From Candidatus Binatia bacterium (GTDB lineage Bacteria > Desulfobacterota > Binatia > UBA9968 > JAJDTQ01), in the NCBI GenBank assembly GCA_951813575.1, contig OX638375.1:3053042-3117041 (forward strand): a stretch of DNA of 64,000 nucleotides, given 5' to 3'. Position 1 is the stretch's first letter; each line of letters starts with the position of its first letter. Made by a program: the position numbers and the translations under genes. This document shows, in pieces, positions 26,985-35,860 of the stretch. Below the pieces are notes generated by a model. That model made no database searches. It worked only from the letters and a program-made list of their open reading frames with translations, and was not told where the DNA came from.

Positions 26985-28022
26985 CTACGAGTCCGGCACG
27001 AGCACCGGCTTGAGCGCCTCGCCGTCCCGGATGAGCTCGAATCCGCGGGGCGCTTCTGACAGCGGCAGCACGTGGCTCCGCACCGGGGCGAGGTCGACGG
27101 CGCCCGCCGCCAGGAGCTCGGTGGCGCGCTGCCAGGTCTTCCAGATCAGCCGCCCGTGGATGTTGTGCATCACCGGGCATTTCAGCAGCCAATAGGTGAA
27201 GTCCACGGGAATGGCCGACGGCGGCGCGCCCACCAGCCGGAAGTCGCCGCCCTTGGCGAGGGAGGCGAAGACGGCGTTGAAGCCGGCTTCGGTGCCCGAT
27301 AGTTCCACGCCGACGTCGACGCCCGCGCCGCCGGTCATGTCGCCCACTACGCCCGCCAGCTCCTCTCTGCCGGCATCCACCGCGCGGTCGGCGCCCATGG
27401 TCTCGGCGGCGCGGAGTCGCACCGGGTTGATGTCGCAGGCGACGATCCTGCCCGCGCCCAGGGCGCGCGCCACCGCCACCGCCATCAGTCCGATGGGCCC
27501 GCAACCGTTCACCAGCACCGACAACCCTGAAACGCCGGCGCCCGCGGTGCAGGCGTGGACGGCGATGCCGAACGGCTCGAGCATGGCCGCGGTCTCGTGC
27601 GGAAGGCCGGGCGGGTTCGCCCAGGCGATGGACGCGGGCACGGTCAGGTACTCGGCAAACCCGCCGTCGATGTCGATGCCCGGGTAGCGGGTCTGCTCGC
27701 AAAGATGGGCGCGTCCGAGTCGGCAGGACCGGCAACGGCCGCAGAATATGTGGCTTTCGAGGCTTACCCGGTCGCCGGCTACGAGGCCCTCGACTCCCGG
27801 ACCGATGGCCGCGACCGTGCCCGAGACCTCATGGCCGAGGACCCTCGGCAGGACCATCCGGCGCGCCATGCGCGGCGCCCAGTTGTAGATCTGCACGTCG
27901 GTGCCGCAGATCCCGGCCGCGCCGACCCGGATCAACAACTCGCCGGGCCCGGGGTCCCGTGGCTCGATCTCGCGCAGCGCGATGCCGCCCACCTCGGGAG
28001 CGATCTTCTGAAGGCTCAGCAA
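26985..28022 (-). CDS. Zinc-dependent dehydrogenase, threonine-dehydrogenase-like
   Basis: A 345-residue medium-chain dehydrogenase. Catalytic zinc ligands lie in AGICGTDVQIY and LGHEVSGTV, the structural-zinc lobe in CGRCRSCRLGRAHLC has all four Cys, and the cofactor motif is VNGCGPIGLMAVAVA with ACDINP after it. It would oxidise an alcohol or diol with NAD+. The start appears to be TTG, nine bases after the Rieske beta gene, so it may process the diol formed by that oxygenase. This link is inference. Confidence 0.86.
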   Translation of the reverse strand: MLSLQKIAPEVGGIALREIEPRDPGPGELLIRVGAAGICGTDVQIYNWAPRMARRMVLPRVLGHEVSGTVAAIGPGVEGLVAGDRVSLESHIFCGRCRSCRLGRAHLCEQTRYPGIDIDGGFAEYLTVPASIAWANPPGLPHETAAMLEPFGIAVHACTAGAGVSGLSVLVNGCGPIGLMAVAVARALGAGRIVACDINPVRLRAAETMGADRAVDAGREELAGVVGDMTGGAGVDVGVELSGTEAGFNAVFASLAKGGDFRLVGAPPSAIPVDFTYWLLKCPVMHNIHGRLIWKTWQRATELLAAGAVDLAPVRSHVLPLSEAPRGFELIRDGEALKPVLVPDS

Positions 28023-28031
28023 GGGAGCTCT

Positions 28032-28538
28032 CTACAGGTGATAGATGTCCACCGGCCCTTCGAGCCGGTCGTCGATGAAGATGACCTTCTTTCGCGCGAT
28101 CCTGAGCGCCCCGTCGATACGCCTGAACGCGAAGTCGTAGCGGCTGCCGCGGGTCGCCGCCCCTTTCTTGCCGTAGACGTGCACGATGCAGTTGGCGGTG
28201 GCCTCGACCGCGTCTCCCTCCGCGCTCTCCACCAGCACGTTGCCGATCACGTGCACCGTGCGGTCGAGAGGGAGCGAAGCCCAGGACTGGCGCGACTCGA
28301 TGCGGAACACCCGGTCTTCGAGCCGGCCGCGGTTCTTGAGGTAGATCAGGTTGAGCTGGGTCTCGGGATCGGTGGTGGTCTCCTCCTCGGTCGCCCAGGC
28401 CGGAACCCAGTACACCGCGTCTTCGGCATAGAGGTCGAGCCACTCCTCCCAGCGGCGCCGGTCGAGCAGCATGGCCTCGCGGTTGATGAGGGCCGTGACC
28501 TCACGCTCCAGCGCGGGGTCGATGCCGTTGGTGCTCAT
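28032..28538 (-). CDS. Aromatic-ring-hydroxylating dioxygenase beta subunit
   Basis: A 168-residue SnoaL/NTF2-fold small subunit of Rieske dioxygenases. The opening ALINREAMLLDRRRWEEWLDLY and the DAVYWVPAW stretch are characteristic. It plays a structural role in the hexameric oxygenase. Its ATG overlaps the alpha-subunit stop (ATGA), so the two are made together. Confidence 0.9.
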   Translation of the reverse strand: MSTNGIDPALEREVTALINREAMLLDRRRWEEWLDLYAEDAVYWVPAWATEEETTTDPETQLNLIYLKNRGRLEDRVFRIESRQSWASLPLDRTVHVIGNVLVESAEGDAVEATANCIVHVYGKKGAATRGSRYDFAFRRIDGALRIARKKVIFIDDRLEGPVDIYHL

Positions 28539-29872
28539 GCGACGCCCGACCCTTTCTCCAGACGCTCCAGCCAGGCCCGGTAGAAACCGTGGAACATTCC
28601 TTCGTGGTCCCAGTCGGGGCAGGACGACGCCGGCTCGAAGCCCAGGTCACGGGCGTCCCGGTCGGGGCCGGCGACCAGGTCCGACAGGCCGCGGGTCATG
28701 TCGTTCCACTGGCTTGGCGGTCCCAGAGAGCCGTCCTGGACGGCTTCGAGCGCGGCGGCATCGTCCGAGGTCGCCATCCCGGCCGTCAGGTAGAAATCCT
28801 CGAACTTCCTCAGGCGCGCGGCCCGCGCCGTCTTGCTCTCTCCCTTCGGGGCGATGCAGTAGACGGTGACCTCGGTCAAAGCGGCCGAGACCGGCTTCAC
28901 CAGCCGGATCTGCGTCGACGGGTTGTCCATCAGCATCGCGTTGGGAAACAGGTAGAGGTTGCGGCCGCGGTTGAGGATCCATTCGACCTCGGCGGGCTTG
29001 AGTTTCTCTTCGAGCCACGCCCGCGCCTCGTAGATGGGGCGGACGTGCGGCGTGATGTGCTGCGCCCACAGCCCCATGTGCCCGTTACCGAGGTCGTAGG
29101 TGCCGCTGGGCACCTTGCCCTTGATTCGTCCGGACTCGGTCCGGCCCATTCCGGCCGTGGCGTCACGGGCCTCGCGCTGGGCCGTGGTGGCGGCGAACAC
29201 GCTGTGGAGGGTGGTCACGTGGTAGCCGTCGACGCTGTTCTCGGCCTGCAGCTTCCAGTTGCCGTGGACCACGTAGGTGGAGCAGCCGGGAACGACTTCC
29301 AGACCGTTTTGCGCCTGGTCGGCCAGGAGGTCGATCCAGCGCGCGGCCGCCGCCAGATGGTCCCGGAGCGCGGGCACGTCGCTGCTCAGGCTCCCGAACA
29401 CGAACCCCTTGTAGGAGTCCAGGGCGCCGATCCGGCGGAGGTCGAACCGCCCGCCCGAGCGTTCCGTAGCGGCGTAGCCCGCCTCCTCGTTCTTGATGCT
29501 GACGCAGCGGCCGCCACGGTCGTACACCCAGCCGTGGAAACGGCAGGTGATCACGTTCGCGTTCCCCTGCTTGAGCGGGGTCACCACGGCGCCCCGATGG
29601 GAGCAGGCGTTGATGAAGCAGCCGAGCGACCCATCCGTCTGGCGCATCACGAAGACCGGCTGGCGGCCGATTTCGGTCGCCCAGTAGTCGCCCGGCTTCG
29701 CCACCTGGCTTTCGTGGCAGAGGAAGACCCACCCGCCTTCGAAGATGCGCTCGATCTCGGCCTCGAATACCGCCTTGTCGGTGTAGATTGCCCGGTCGAC
29801 GCGGAAGACTCCCTCGTCGACCCGGTCATCCACCAGATCGCTGAAACGGCTTCGGTTGGTGCCACCGTTCAT
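28535..29872 (-). CDS. Rieske [2Fe-2S] ring-hydroxylating dioxygenase alpha subunit
   Basis: A 445-residue oxygenase component. The Rieske cluster ligands are in CSHRGAVV and CRFHGWVYD. The mononuclear iron site begins with ENSVDGYHVTTLHSVF, which supplies the bridging Asp and two His. It would place two hydroxyl groups on an aromatic substrate. A dedicated ferredoxin and reductase are not adjacent, so electrons must come from elsewhere. I start at MNGGTNRSRFSDLV; an in-frame upstream extension exists without a ribosome binding site. Confidence 0.9.
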   Translation of the reverse strand: MNGGTNRSRFSDLVDDRVDEGVFRVDRAIYTDKAVFEAEIERIFEGGWVFLCHESQVAKPGDYWATEIGRQPVFVMRQTDGSLGCFINACSHRGAVVTPLKQGNANVITCRFHGWVYDRGGRCVSIKNEEAGYAATERSGGRFDLRRIGALDSYKGFVFGSLSSDVPALRDHLAAAARWIDLLADQAQNGLEVVPGCSTYVVHGNWKLQAENSVDGYHVTTLHSVFAATTAQREARDATAGMGRTESGRIKGKVPSGTYDLGNGHMGLWAQHITPHVRPIYEARAWLEEKLKPAEVEWILNRGRNLYLFPNAMLMDNPSTQIRLVKPVSAALTEVTVYCIAPKGESKTARAARLRKFEDFYLTAGMATSDDAAALEAVQDGSLGPPSQWNDMTRGLSDLVAGPDRDARDLGFEPASSCPDWDHEGMFHGFYRAWLERLEKGSGVA

Positions 29873-29915
29873 CGCATTCCCCGTCCGTTCATTCCGCGGC
29901 TTTGGCGTGCTTCGT

Positions 29916-30011
29916 TCACCTACCAAAGTCTTTCCAACGCCACCCCCGGTGCTCGACGGGCCAGAAAACGATCAGGGCGAGCAGATGCGGGATTCGGAAT
30001 CGCATGGACAT
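29916..30011 (-). CDS. Possible 31-residue membrane peptide
   Basis: ATG, preceded by GGAGAAGGAAC, opens a short frame reading MSMRFRIPHLLALIVFWPV and then a basic, Trp-rich tail. It lies between the aminotransferase and the Rieske alpha gene on the same strand. The ribosome binding site and hydrophobic core favour a real product, but length alone makes this weak. Confidence 0.25.
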   Translation of the reverse strand: MSMRFRIPHLLALIVFWPVEHRGWRWKDFGR

Positions 30012-30111
30012 GTTCCTTCTCCAACACCCATGGGCCGACGGCGGGACGGGAGTCAAGGCCCGCGGCCCGTCTATCCGCCGAGCGGCCATGGCCGACACGG
30101 TCGGCCGTCTT

Positions 30112-31284
30112 CTATCCTCCCCCGTAGACCCCTTCGATAGCACCCACCGCATCCTCCACCGGCACGTCGGCGCCTTCTTCCTTGAGGATCTGTCCCAGCG
30201 CCTGGACCAGCGCCACGACGTTCTCCCGCCGGCTCGACTCTCCCATCAGCCCGATGCGCCAGGTCTTGCCGGCGAGGGCGCCGAGGCCGCCGCCGATCTC
30301 GATGTTGAAGTCCAGCAGCAGCCGCTTCCGGAGGGCGGCGTCGTTGACGCCCTCGGGGATCTTGACGCTGTTGAGCATCCACAGGCGGTGGCCTTCCTGG
30401 GAGGCGAGCGGGATGCCCAGCACCTCCAGGCCGGCAACCAGCGCCCGGTGGTTCAGCTCGTGGCGCGCGAACCTGGCTTCCTCGCCTTCCTTCTCCACCT
30501 CGCTCAGGGCCGCGTGGAGGCCGTAGTTCATGGAGATGGGGGCGGTGTGGTGGTAGGCGCGGTCCTCGCCCCAGTAGCGCGCGATCATGGTGAGGTCGAG
30601 GTACCAGCTCTTGACCTTGCCCTTGCGCCGGCCCAGCTTGTCGAGGGCGGCCTGGTTGAAGGAGACCGGCGACAGCCCCGGAGGGCAGCTCAGGCATTTC
30701 TGGGTGCCGCTGTAGGCGGCGTCGACGTTCCAGGCGTCGAGGGTCACGGGGCAGCCCCCCAGCGAGGTTACGGTGTCCAGCACCAGCAGGGCGCCGGCGT
30801 CGTGGGCGAGCCGTGAGATCTCCTCCACCGGCTGCCACACCCCGGTGGAAGTCTCGGCGTGCACCAGGGTGACGATGTCGACCTTGTTGTCCTTGAGGGC
30901 CTGCTCCACCTGCTCGGGCCGGATGATCTCGCCCCAAGGGGCCTCGACCTTCACGAGGTTGCCGCCCAGGCGCTCGACGATGTCCGCCATGCGGGTGCCG
31001 AAGACCCCGTTGACGCACACCAGCACCGTGTCGCCTTCCTCGATGAGGTTTACGAGGCAGGTCTCCATGCCGGCGCTGCCGGTGCCTGACACCGGGAAGG
31101 TCAGCTCGTTTTCGGTGTGGAACAGCCAGCGCAGCATGGCCTTGCTCTCCTCCATGACCTTGAAGAATTCAGGGTCCAGATGGCCGACCACGGGGGCTGA
31201 CAGCGCCGCCAGGACGTTGGGGTGCGGGTTGCTGGGGCCGGGTCCGAGAAGGATTCTACGGGGCGGGTTCAACGGTGAAGCCAT
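30112..31284 (-). CDS. Class V aminotransferase (alanine-glyoxylate type)
   Basis: A 390-residue PLP enzyme of the alanine-glyoxylate / serine-pyruvate aminotransferase family. It opens with RRILLGPGPSNPHPNVL. The phosphate-binding SGTGSAGMET, the cofactor Asp in LVLDTVTSLGG, and the Schiff-base Lys in SGTQKCLSCPPG are present, as is MGESSRRENV near the C-terminus. It probably moves an amino group from alanine or serine to glyoxylate. AAGGAG precedes the chosen ATG, and the long frame upstream is not used. It diverges from tilS. Confidence 0.9.
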   Translation of the reverse strand: MASPLNPPRRILLGPGPSNPHPNVLAALSAPVVGHLDPEFFKVMEESKAMLRWLFHTENELTFPVSGTGSAGMETCLVNLIEEGDTVLVCVNGVFGTRMADIVERLGGNLVKVEAPWGEIIRPEQVEQALKDNKVDIVTLVHAETSTGVWQPVEEISRLAHDAGALLVLDTVTSLGGCPVTLDAWNVDAAYSGTQKCLSCPPGLSPVSFNQAALDKLGRRKGKVKSWYLDLTMIARYWGEDRAYHHTAPISMNYGLHAALSEVEKEGEEARFARHELNHRALVAGLEVLGIPLASQEGHRLWMLNSVKIPEGVNDAALRKRLLLDFNIEIGGGLGALAGKTWRIGLMGESSRRENVVALVQALGQILKEEGADVPVEDAVGAIEGVYGGG

Positions 31285-31394
31285 GCGGGTGCTCCTTGAG
31301 TTTCTTTGTTTGTGGGCGGCTCGGGCGCGGTGTATCCTGAAGTTTTTCAAGGTAATAGCACCCGCGAAGCGGGGCGACAAACCTTCCTGCCTTG

Positions 31395-32819
31395 ATGAGC
31401 CTCGACAAACAGTTGGCGCAGACCCTTGTACGGGACGGCATCCTGGCGTTCGGAGACGCGGTGCTGGTGGGCGTGTCCGGCGGTCCGGATTCCGTCGCGT
31501 TGCTGCATATCCTCCACGAGATCGCCCCGGCCCTTCGCCTGCGTCTGGAGGTGGCCCATGTCGAGCATGGCATCCGCGGCCGCGAGAGCCGGGAAGACGG
31601 CGAGTTCGTTCGCCGTATCGCCGCCGATCTGTCGTTGCCGTTCCACGTGACGAGTCTGGACCCGGCACGGTCCGGCCGGGGCCGGCATCCCGGGAACTTC
31701 GAGGCGCTGGCCCGGGAGCGGCGGTACGCGTTCTTCGCCGAGGTGGCCGCCGCCCGGGGCATCGGCAAGGTCGCGGTGGGGCACAACCGCGGCGATCAGG
31801 TGGAGACGATGCTGATGTGGCTGCTTCGCGGCTGCGGCCCCGAGGGGCTGGCGGGCATGCCGGCGCTGCGGCCCCTGGCGCGGGACGGCGCCGGGTCCGA
31901 GGGGATGCTGTTGATCCGCCCGCTGCTGGAGATTTCCCGGGACGAGATCCTGGAATATCTGGGAAGCCGCGGGCTGGGCTACCGGGAAGACCGCACCAAC
32001 CGCGACACCCGCTACCTGCGGAACCGGATCCGCCGCACCGTGTTGCCGGGTCTCGGGGAACAGACGGACGACGGCCTGGAGCACCGCCTCGCCCGGCTGG
32101 CCGGGATGCTTCGCTCCGACCACGCGCTGTTGGAGCGGCAGGTGGCCGGGGTGTACCCGCGGGTCGTCCGCGGCGACGTGCTGGACCGGGCCGCCTTTCT
32201 CGGCCTCGATCCCGAGCTCCGGCCCCGGCTGGTGCGATTCTGGTTGAACCGCGGCCTGGGGACGCTCCGGCGCATCGGTTTCGTGCACGTGGACGCCGTG
32301 CTGCAGGCCATCGGCGGCGCCCGTCCCCACGCCAGGGTGTCCCTTCCCGGCTCCTGGACGGTGGTGCGGGAGTACGATTCGGTGCGGCTGACGCGGTCGG
32401 CCGAAGGCGCCCGGGAGGAGCCCCCGCGCACCGAGGACTATTCCTACCCCCTCCCGCTGGAGGGCGAGGTGGCGGTCCCCGAAGCCGGGGTCCGGGTCAC
32501 GGCGTGGCGCTCCACCACTTCGGAGACGCCGGAAGGCGACCTCGAGGCCGCCTTCGACCTCTCATGCCTCGAGCAACACGGCGGAGAGCTCCGGTTGCGC
32601 AACTTCCGCCCCGGGGACCGGTTCCGGCCCCTGGGCATGGCCGGCCACAAGAAGCTCAAGGACCTCTTCATCGAAAGGAAGGTCCCGCGCTCCCGGCGCC
32701 GGACCCTGCCGCTGCTCCTGGCGGGGGAGGAGATCCTGTGGGTCCCTGGCTGCGCCCGGAGTGATTTCGCCAGGTTGGAGCCCGGCACCCGGGCGGTCTG
32801 GCGGCTCAAGGTCTCGTAG
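31395..32819 (+). CDS. tilS: tRNA(Ile)-lysidine synthase
   Basis: A 474-residue enzyme that converts C34 of tRNA-Ile2 to lysidine so it reads AUA. The ATP-binding motif is VGVSGGPDSVALL, followed by VAHVEHGIRGRESREDG and AVGHNRGDQVETMLM. The C-terminal domain with RNFRPGDRFRPLGM and KDLFIERKVPRSRR is the TilS tRNA-binding portion. I use the ATG after an adjacent TTG. It begins the classical tilS-ftsH-folP-glmM gene order. Confidence 0.94.
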   Translation: MSLDKQLAQTLVRDGILAFGDAVLVGVSGGPDSVALLHILHEIAPALRLRLEVAHVEHGIRGRESREDGEFVRRIAADLSLPFHVTSLDPARSGRGRHPGNFEALARERRYAFFAEVAAARGIGKVAVGHNRGDQVETMLMWLLRGCGPEGLAGMPALRPLARDGAGSEGMLLIRPLLEISRDEILEYLGSRGLGYREDRTNRDTRYLRNRIRRTVLPGLGEQTDDGLEHRLARLAGMLRSDHALLERQVAGVYPRVVRGDVLDRAAFLGLDPELRPRLVRFWLNRGLGTLRRIGFVHVDAVLQAIGGARPHARVSLPGSWTVVREYDSVRLTRSAEGAREEPPRTEDYSYPLPLEGEVAVPEAGVRVTAWRSTTSETPEGDLEAAFDLSCLEQHGGELRLRNFRPGDRFRPLGMAGHKKLKDLFIERKVPRSRRRTLPLLLAGEEILWVPGCARSDFARLEPGTRAVWRLKVS

Positions 32820-32881
32820 CCGCGCCCGGAAGCCCGCCCCACGACCCCCCGGTGACCGCTTGTCTCCCGCCGGTCCTTTGG

Positions 32882-32910
32882 TTGACTTGGGCCGCCGCCG
32901 TTCTTATTGA
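32882..32910 (+). promoter_or_regulatory. Candidate ftsH promoter
   Basis: TTGACT and TATTGA with a 17-base spacer lie between tilS and ftsH. They would give a leader of about 55 bases containing GGAG. Confidence 0.4.
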
Positions 32911-32974
32911 ATTGAAGTAGCCATACCCCTATGTTAACTTTTTCCAGGGAAAGAGTAGGTTGGAGAAACCCCCT

Positions 32975-34807
32975 TTGAATCAAGCCACCAAAAACCTCGC
33001 CCTCTGGCTCGTCCTGGGGTTGATGTTCCTGTTGCTATTCAACGTGTTCACCCGGCAGCAGGGCCGGGATCCCGAGATCATCTACAGCGACTTCTGGTCC
33101 GCGGTGGAGCGCGGCGACGTGCAGGAGGTGACGATCCAGGGCCGGCACGTCCAGGGAAAGTACCAGAGCGGCGAGCGCTTCCGCACCTTTTCGCCCAGCG
33201 ACCCGGGGCTGGTGAAGACGCTCCGGGAGAAGAACATCCGCATCGCCGCCAAGCCCGAGGACGATTCCCCCTGGTACTTCGTGCTGCTGGTGAACTGGTT
33301 CCCGATGCTGCTCCTGGTGGGCGTGTGGATCTTCTTCATGCGGCAGATGCAGGCGGGGGGCGGCAAGGCCATGTCCTTCGGCAAGAGCCGGGCGCGCCTG
33401 CTGAACGAGAACCAGGCGCGGGTCACGTTCAGCGACGTGGCCGGGGTGGACGAAGCCAAGGACGAGCTGCAGGAAGTCATCGCTTTCCTCAAGGACCCCA
33501 AGAAGTTCACCCGCCTCGGCGGGCGGATTCCCAAGGGCTGTCTGCTGGTGGGCCCCCCGGGCACGGGCAAGACCCTGCTGGCGCGGGCCATCGCGGGTGA
33601 GGCCGGGGTGCCCTTCTTCAGCATCAGCGGCTCGGATTTCGTCGAAATGTTCGTGGGCGTGGGCGCCTCGCGGGTGCGGGACCTGTTCGTTCAGGCCAAG
33701 AAACAGGCGCCGTGCATCGTCTTCGTGGACGAGATCGACGCGGTCGGGCGCCAGCGTGGCGCCGGGCTCGGCGGCGGCCACGACGAGCGGGAGCAGACCC
33801 TCAACCAGTTGCTGGTGGAAATGGACGGGTTCGAGGCCAACGACGGCGTGATCCTGATCGCCGCCACCAACCGGCCCGACGTCCTGGACCCGGCGTTGCT
33901 GCGGCCGGGCCGGTTCGACCGCCGGGTGGTGGTGCCGCGGCCGGACATCAAGGGGCGCGAAGGCATCCTGGCCGTGCACAGCCGCCGGGTGCCGCTGGAG
34001 AACGACGTGGACATCCGGGTGCTGGCCCGGGGGACGCCCGGTTTCGCCGGCGCGGACCTTGAGAACCTGGTCAACGAGGCGGCCCTGCTGGCGGCGCGGA
34101 ACGACAAGGAAAAGGTCAACATGAATGACTTTGAGCTCGCCAAGGACAAAGTCATGATGGGGACCGAGCGCAAGAGCATGATCATCAGCGACGAGGAGAA
34201 GCGGAACACCGCCTATCACGAGTCCGGTCATGCTCTGGTGGCGAAGCTTCTGCCGGGCGCGGACCCGGTCCACAAGGTGACCATCATCCCGCGCGGGATG
34301 GCGCTGGGCCTCACCCAGCAGCTTCCCGTGGACGAGCGCCACAGCCAGGACAAGCAGTATCTGCTGAACAACGTGACCATCCTGTTCGGCGGGCGGGTCG
34401 CGGAAGAGTTGATCCTCGACCACATGACCACGGGCGCCGGCAACGACATCGAGCGCGCCACCGAGATCGCCCACCGGATGGTCTGCGAATGGGGCATGAG
34501 CGAGAAGCTGGGGCCCATGACCTTCGGCAAGAAGGAAGAGCAGATCTTTCTCGGCCGCGACTTCACCCAGGCACAGGACTACTCGGAAAGCACCGCGGTG
34601 GAGATCGACAGGGAGATCCGGCACATCATCCAGGGGTGCTACGAAAAGGCCAAAGACATCCTGACCAACCACCTCGAGCTTTTGCATCGGGTCGCCAGGG
34701 AGCTGCTGGACAAGGAAGTGCTGGACGGCGCGGAGATCGACGTCATCGTCAAGGAATACATGGCGGACAGCGGTCCCGACCTGCCCACGACACCCGTTCC
34801 CGCGTAG
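32975..34807 (+). CDS. ftsH: ATP-dependent zinc metalloprotease FtsH
   Basis: A 610-residue membrane protease that degrades membrane and regulatory proteins. Two N-terminal helices ([16 protein letters not shown] and [15 protein letters not shown]) flank a periplasmic loop. The AAA domain has GPPGTGKT and [10 protein letters not shown], then RPGRFDRRV, and the zinc site is HESGH. The start is non-ATG: TTG giving (M)[10 protein letters not shown] fits family N-termini and follows GGAGA; a second TTG five codons upstream is the alternative. It precedes folP. Confidence 0.95.
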   Translation: MNQATKNLALWLVLGLMFLLLFNVFTRQQGRDPEIIYSDFWSAVERGDVQEVTIQGRHVQGKYQSGERFRTFSPSDPGLVKTLREKNIRIAAKPEDDSPWYFVLLVNWFPMLLLVGVWIFFMRQMQAGGGKAMSFGKSRARLLNENQARVTFSDVAGVDEAKDELQEVIAFLKDPKKFTRLGGRIPKGCLLVGPPGTGKTLLARAIAGEAGVPFFSISGSDFVEMFVGVGASRVRDLFVQAKKQAPCIVFVDEIDAVGRQRGAGLGGGHDEREQTLNQLLVEMDGFEANDGVILIAATNRPDVLDPALLRPGRFDRRVVVPRPDIKGREGILAVHSRRVPLENDVDIRVLARGTPGFAGADLENLVNEAALLAARNDKEKVNMNDFELAKDKVMMGTERKSMIISDEEKRNTAYHESGHALVAKLLPGADPVHKVTIIPRGMALGLTQQLPVDERHSQDKQYLLNNVTILFGGRVAEELILDHMTTGAGNDIERATEIAHRMVCEWGMSEKLGPMTFGKKEEQIFLGRDFTQAQDYSESTAVEIDREIRHIIQGCYEKAKDILTNHLELLHRVARELLDKEVLDGAEIDVIVKEYMADSGPDLPTTPVPA

Positions 34808-34872
34808 GGGCGGGGGTCAAACCCGCCCGCGCCCGCAAAGCGCCATTCACGGGCGGGTTCGACCCCCGCCCC
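34807..34872. repeat. Long palindrome after ftsH
   Basis: Arms of 23 bases with one mismatch (GGGGCGGGGGTCAAACCC at the left) pair across a 20-base loop. There is no T run. It could act as a transcription or processing barrier between ftsH and folP, and shares its core with the palindrome near 12.3 kb. Confidence 0.75.
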
Positions 34873-34894
34873 AGCCCGTTTCCAGAGTCCAACC

Positions 34895-35842
34895 ATGCGT
34901 ACCACGCCAAGCCGGCATGAGCCGTTTCCCTTCGGCGACTTCGGCCCGGGGCCGGACGCGATGCTGGCGACGCGCCACGGGCCGGTGGACATGCGCGGCC
35001 GCACGGCGGTGATGGGGATCCTCAACGTCACCCCCGATTCCTTCGCCGACGGCGGCCGCTACCCGGATGTTGATGCCGCGGTGGCCCGGGGGCTGGAGAT
35101 GGCCCGCCAGGGCGCGAGCATCGTGGACGTGGGCGGAGAGTCGACCCGGCCCGGGGCGGGCGCGGTCTCGGCCGCCGAGGAGCTCGACCGGGTGCTGCCG
35201 GTGGTCCGCGGGCTGCGGCAGCGGACGCCGGTGCCCATCAGCATCGACACCTACAAGGCGGAGGTGGCGCGGCGGGCGCTCGACGAAGGCGCGGACATGG
35301 TGAACGACATCAGCGCCCTGCGGTTCGATCCGGCCATGGCCGGGCTGGTGGCGGACGAGGACGTTCCGGTGGTGCTCATGCACATGCAGGGGCAGCCCCG
35401 CACCATGCAGGTGGCGCCGCGCTACGACGACGTGGTCCGCGAGGTCGCCGACTTTCTGCGGGAGCGTGTCGCCCATGCCGTGAAGAGCGGAATCGGGCCG
35501 GAGCGGATCGTGGTGGACCCGGGCATCGGCTTCGGCAAGGGATTGGAGCACAACCTGGCGTTGTTGCGGTACCTGCGCGCGCTCGGGGAGCTGGGACGGC
35601 CGGTGCTGGTGGGCCTGTCCCGCAAGTCGTTTCTCGGCCGGATCGAGGAAGCGTCGGCGCCGGCGCAGCCCGCCGGACCGGGCGGCCGGCTGGAGGGGAG
35701 CCTCGCCGGCGCGGCCGCGGCGGTGCTGGCGGGAGCCCACATGGTGCGGGTCCACGACGTGGCGGAGACCTTGAGGGCGGTGCGGGTGGCGGACGCAATA
35801 CGCGCGGCCGGCGCGGCACGTCCCGGGAGTGCAGACTGCTGA
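34895..35842 (+). CDS. folP: Dihydropteroate synthase
   Basis: A 315-residue TIM-barrel enzyme of folate synthesis that joins p-aminobenzoate to a pterin diphosphate. The signature blocks are MGILNVTPDSFADGG, VDVGGESTRPGA, SIDTYKAEVARRAL, NDISALRFDP and DPGIGFGKGLEHNL; LVGLSRKSFLG and VRVHDV near the end carry substrate residues. It is slightly longer than usual at the N-terminus. glmM follows within 20 bases. Confidence 0.94.
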   Translation: MRTTPSRHEPFPFGDFGPGPDAMLATRHGPVDMRGRTAVMGILNVTPDSFADGGRYPDVDAAVARGLEMARQGASIVDVGGESTRPGAGAVSAAEELDRVLPVVRGLRQRTPVPISIDTYKAEVARRALDEGADMVNDISALRFDPAMAGLVADEDVPVVLMHMQGQPRTMQVAPRYDDVVREVADFLRERVAHAVKSGIGPERIVVDPGIGFGKGLEHNLALLRYLRALGELGRPVLVGLSRKSFLGRIEEASAPAQPAGPGGRLEGSLAGAAAAVLAGAHMVRVHDVAETLRAVRVADAIRAAGAARPGSADC

Positions 35843-35860
35843 TTGAGCCATGGAGAGCCC

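Noticed and set aside
32954..32977. ATG start for ftsH
   Set aside because: No in-frame ATG lies near the conserved N-terminus; two TTG codons are the only sensible starts.
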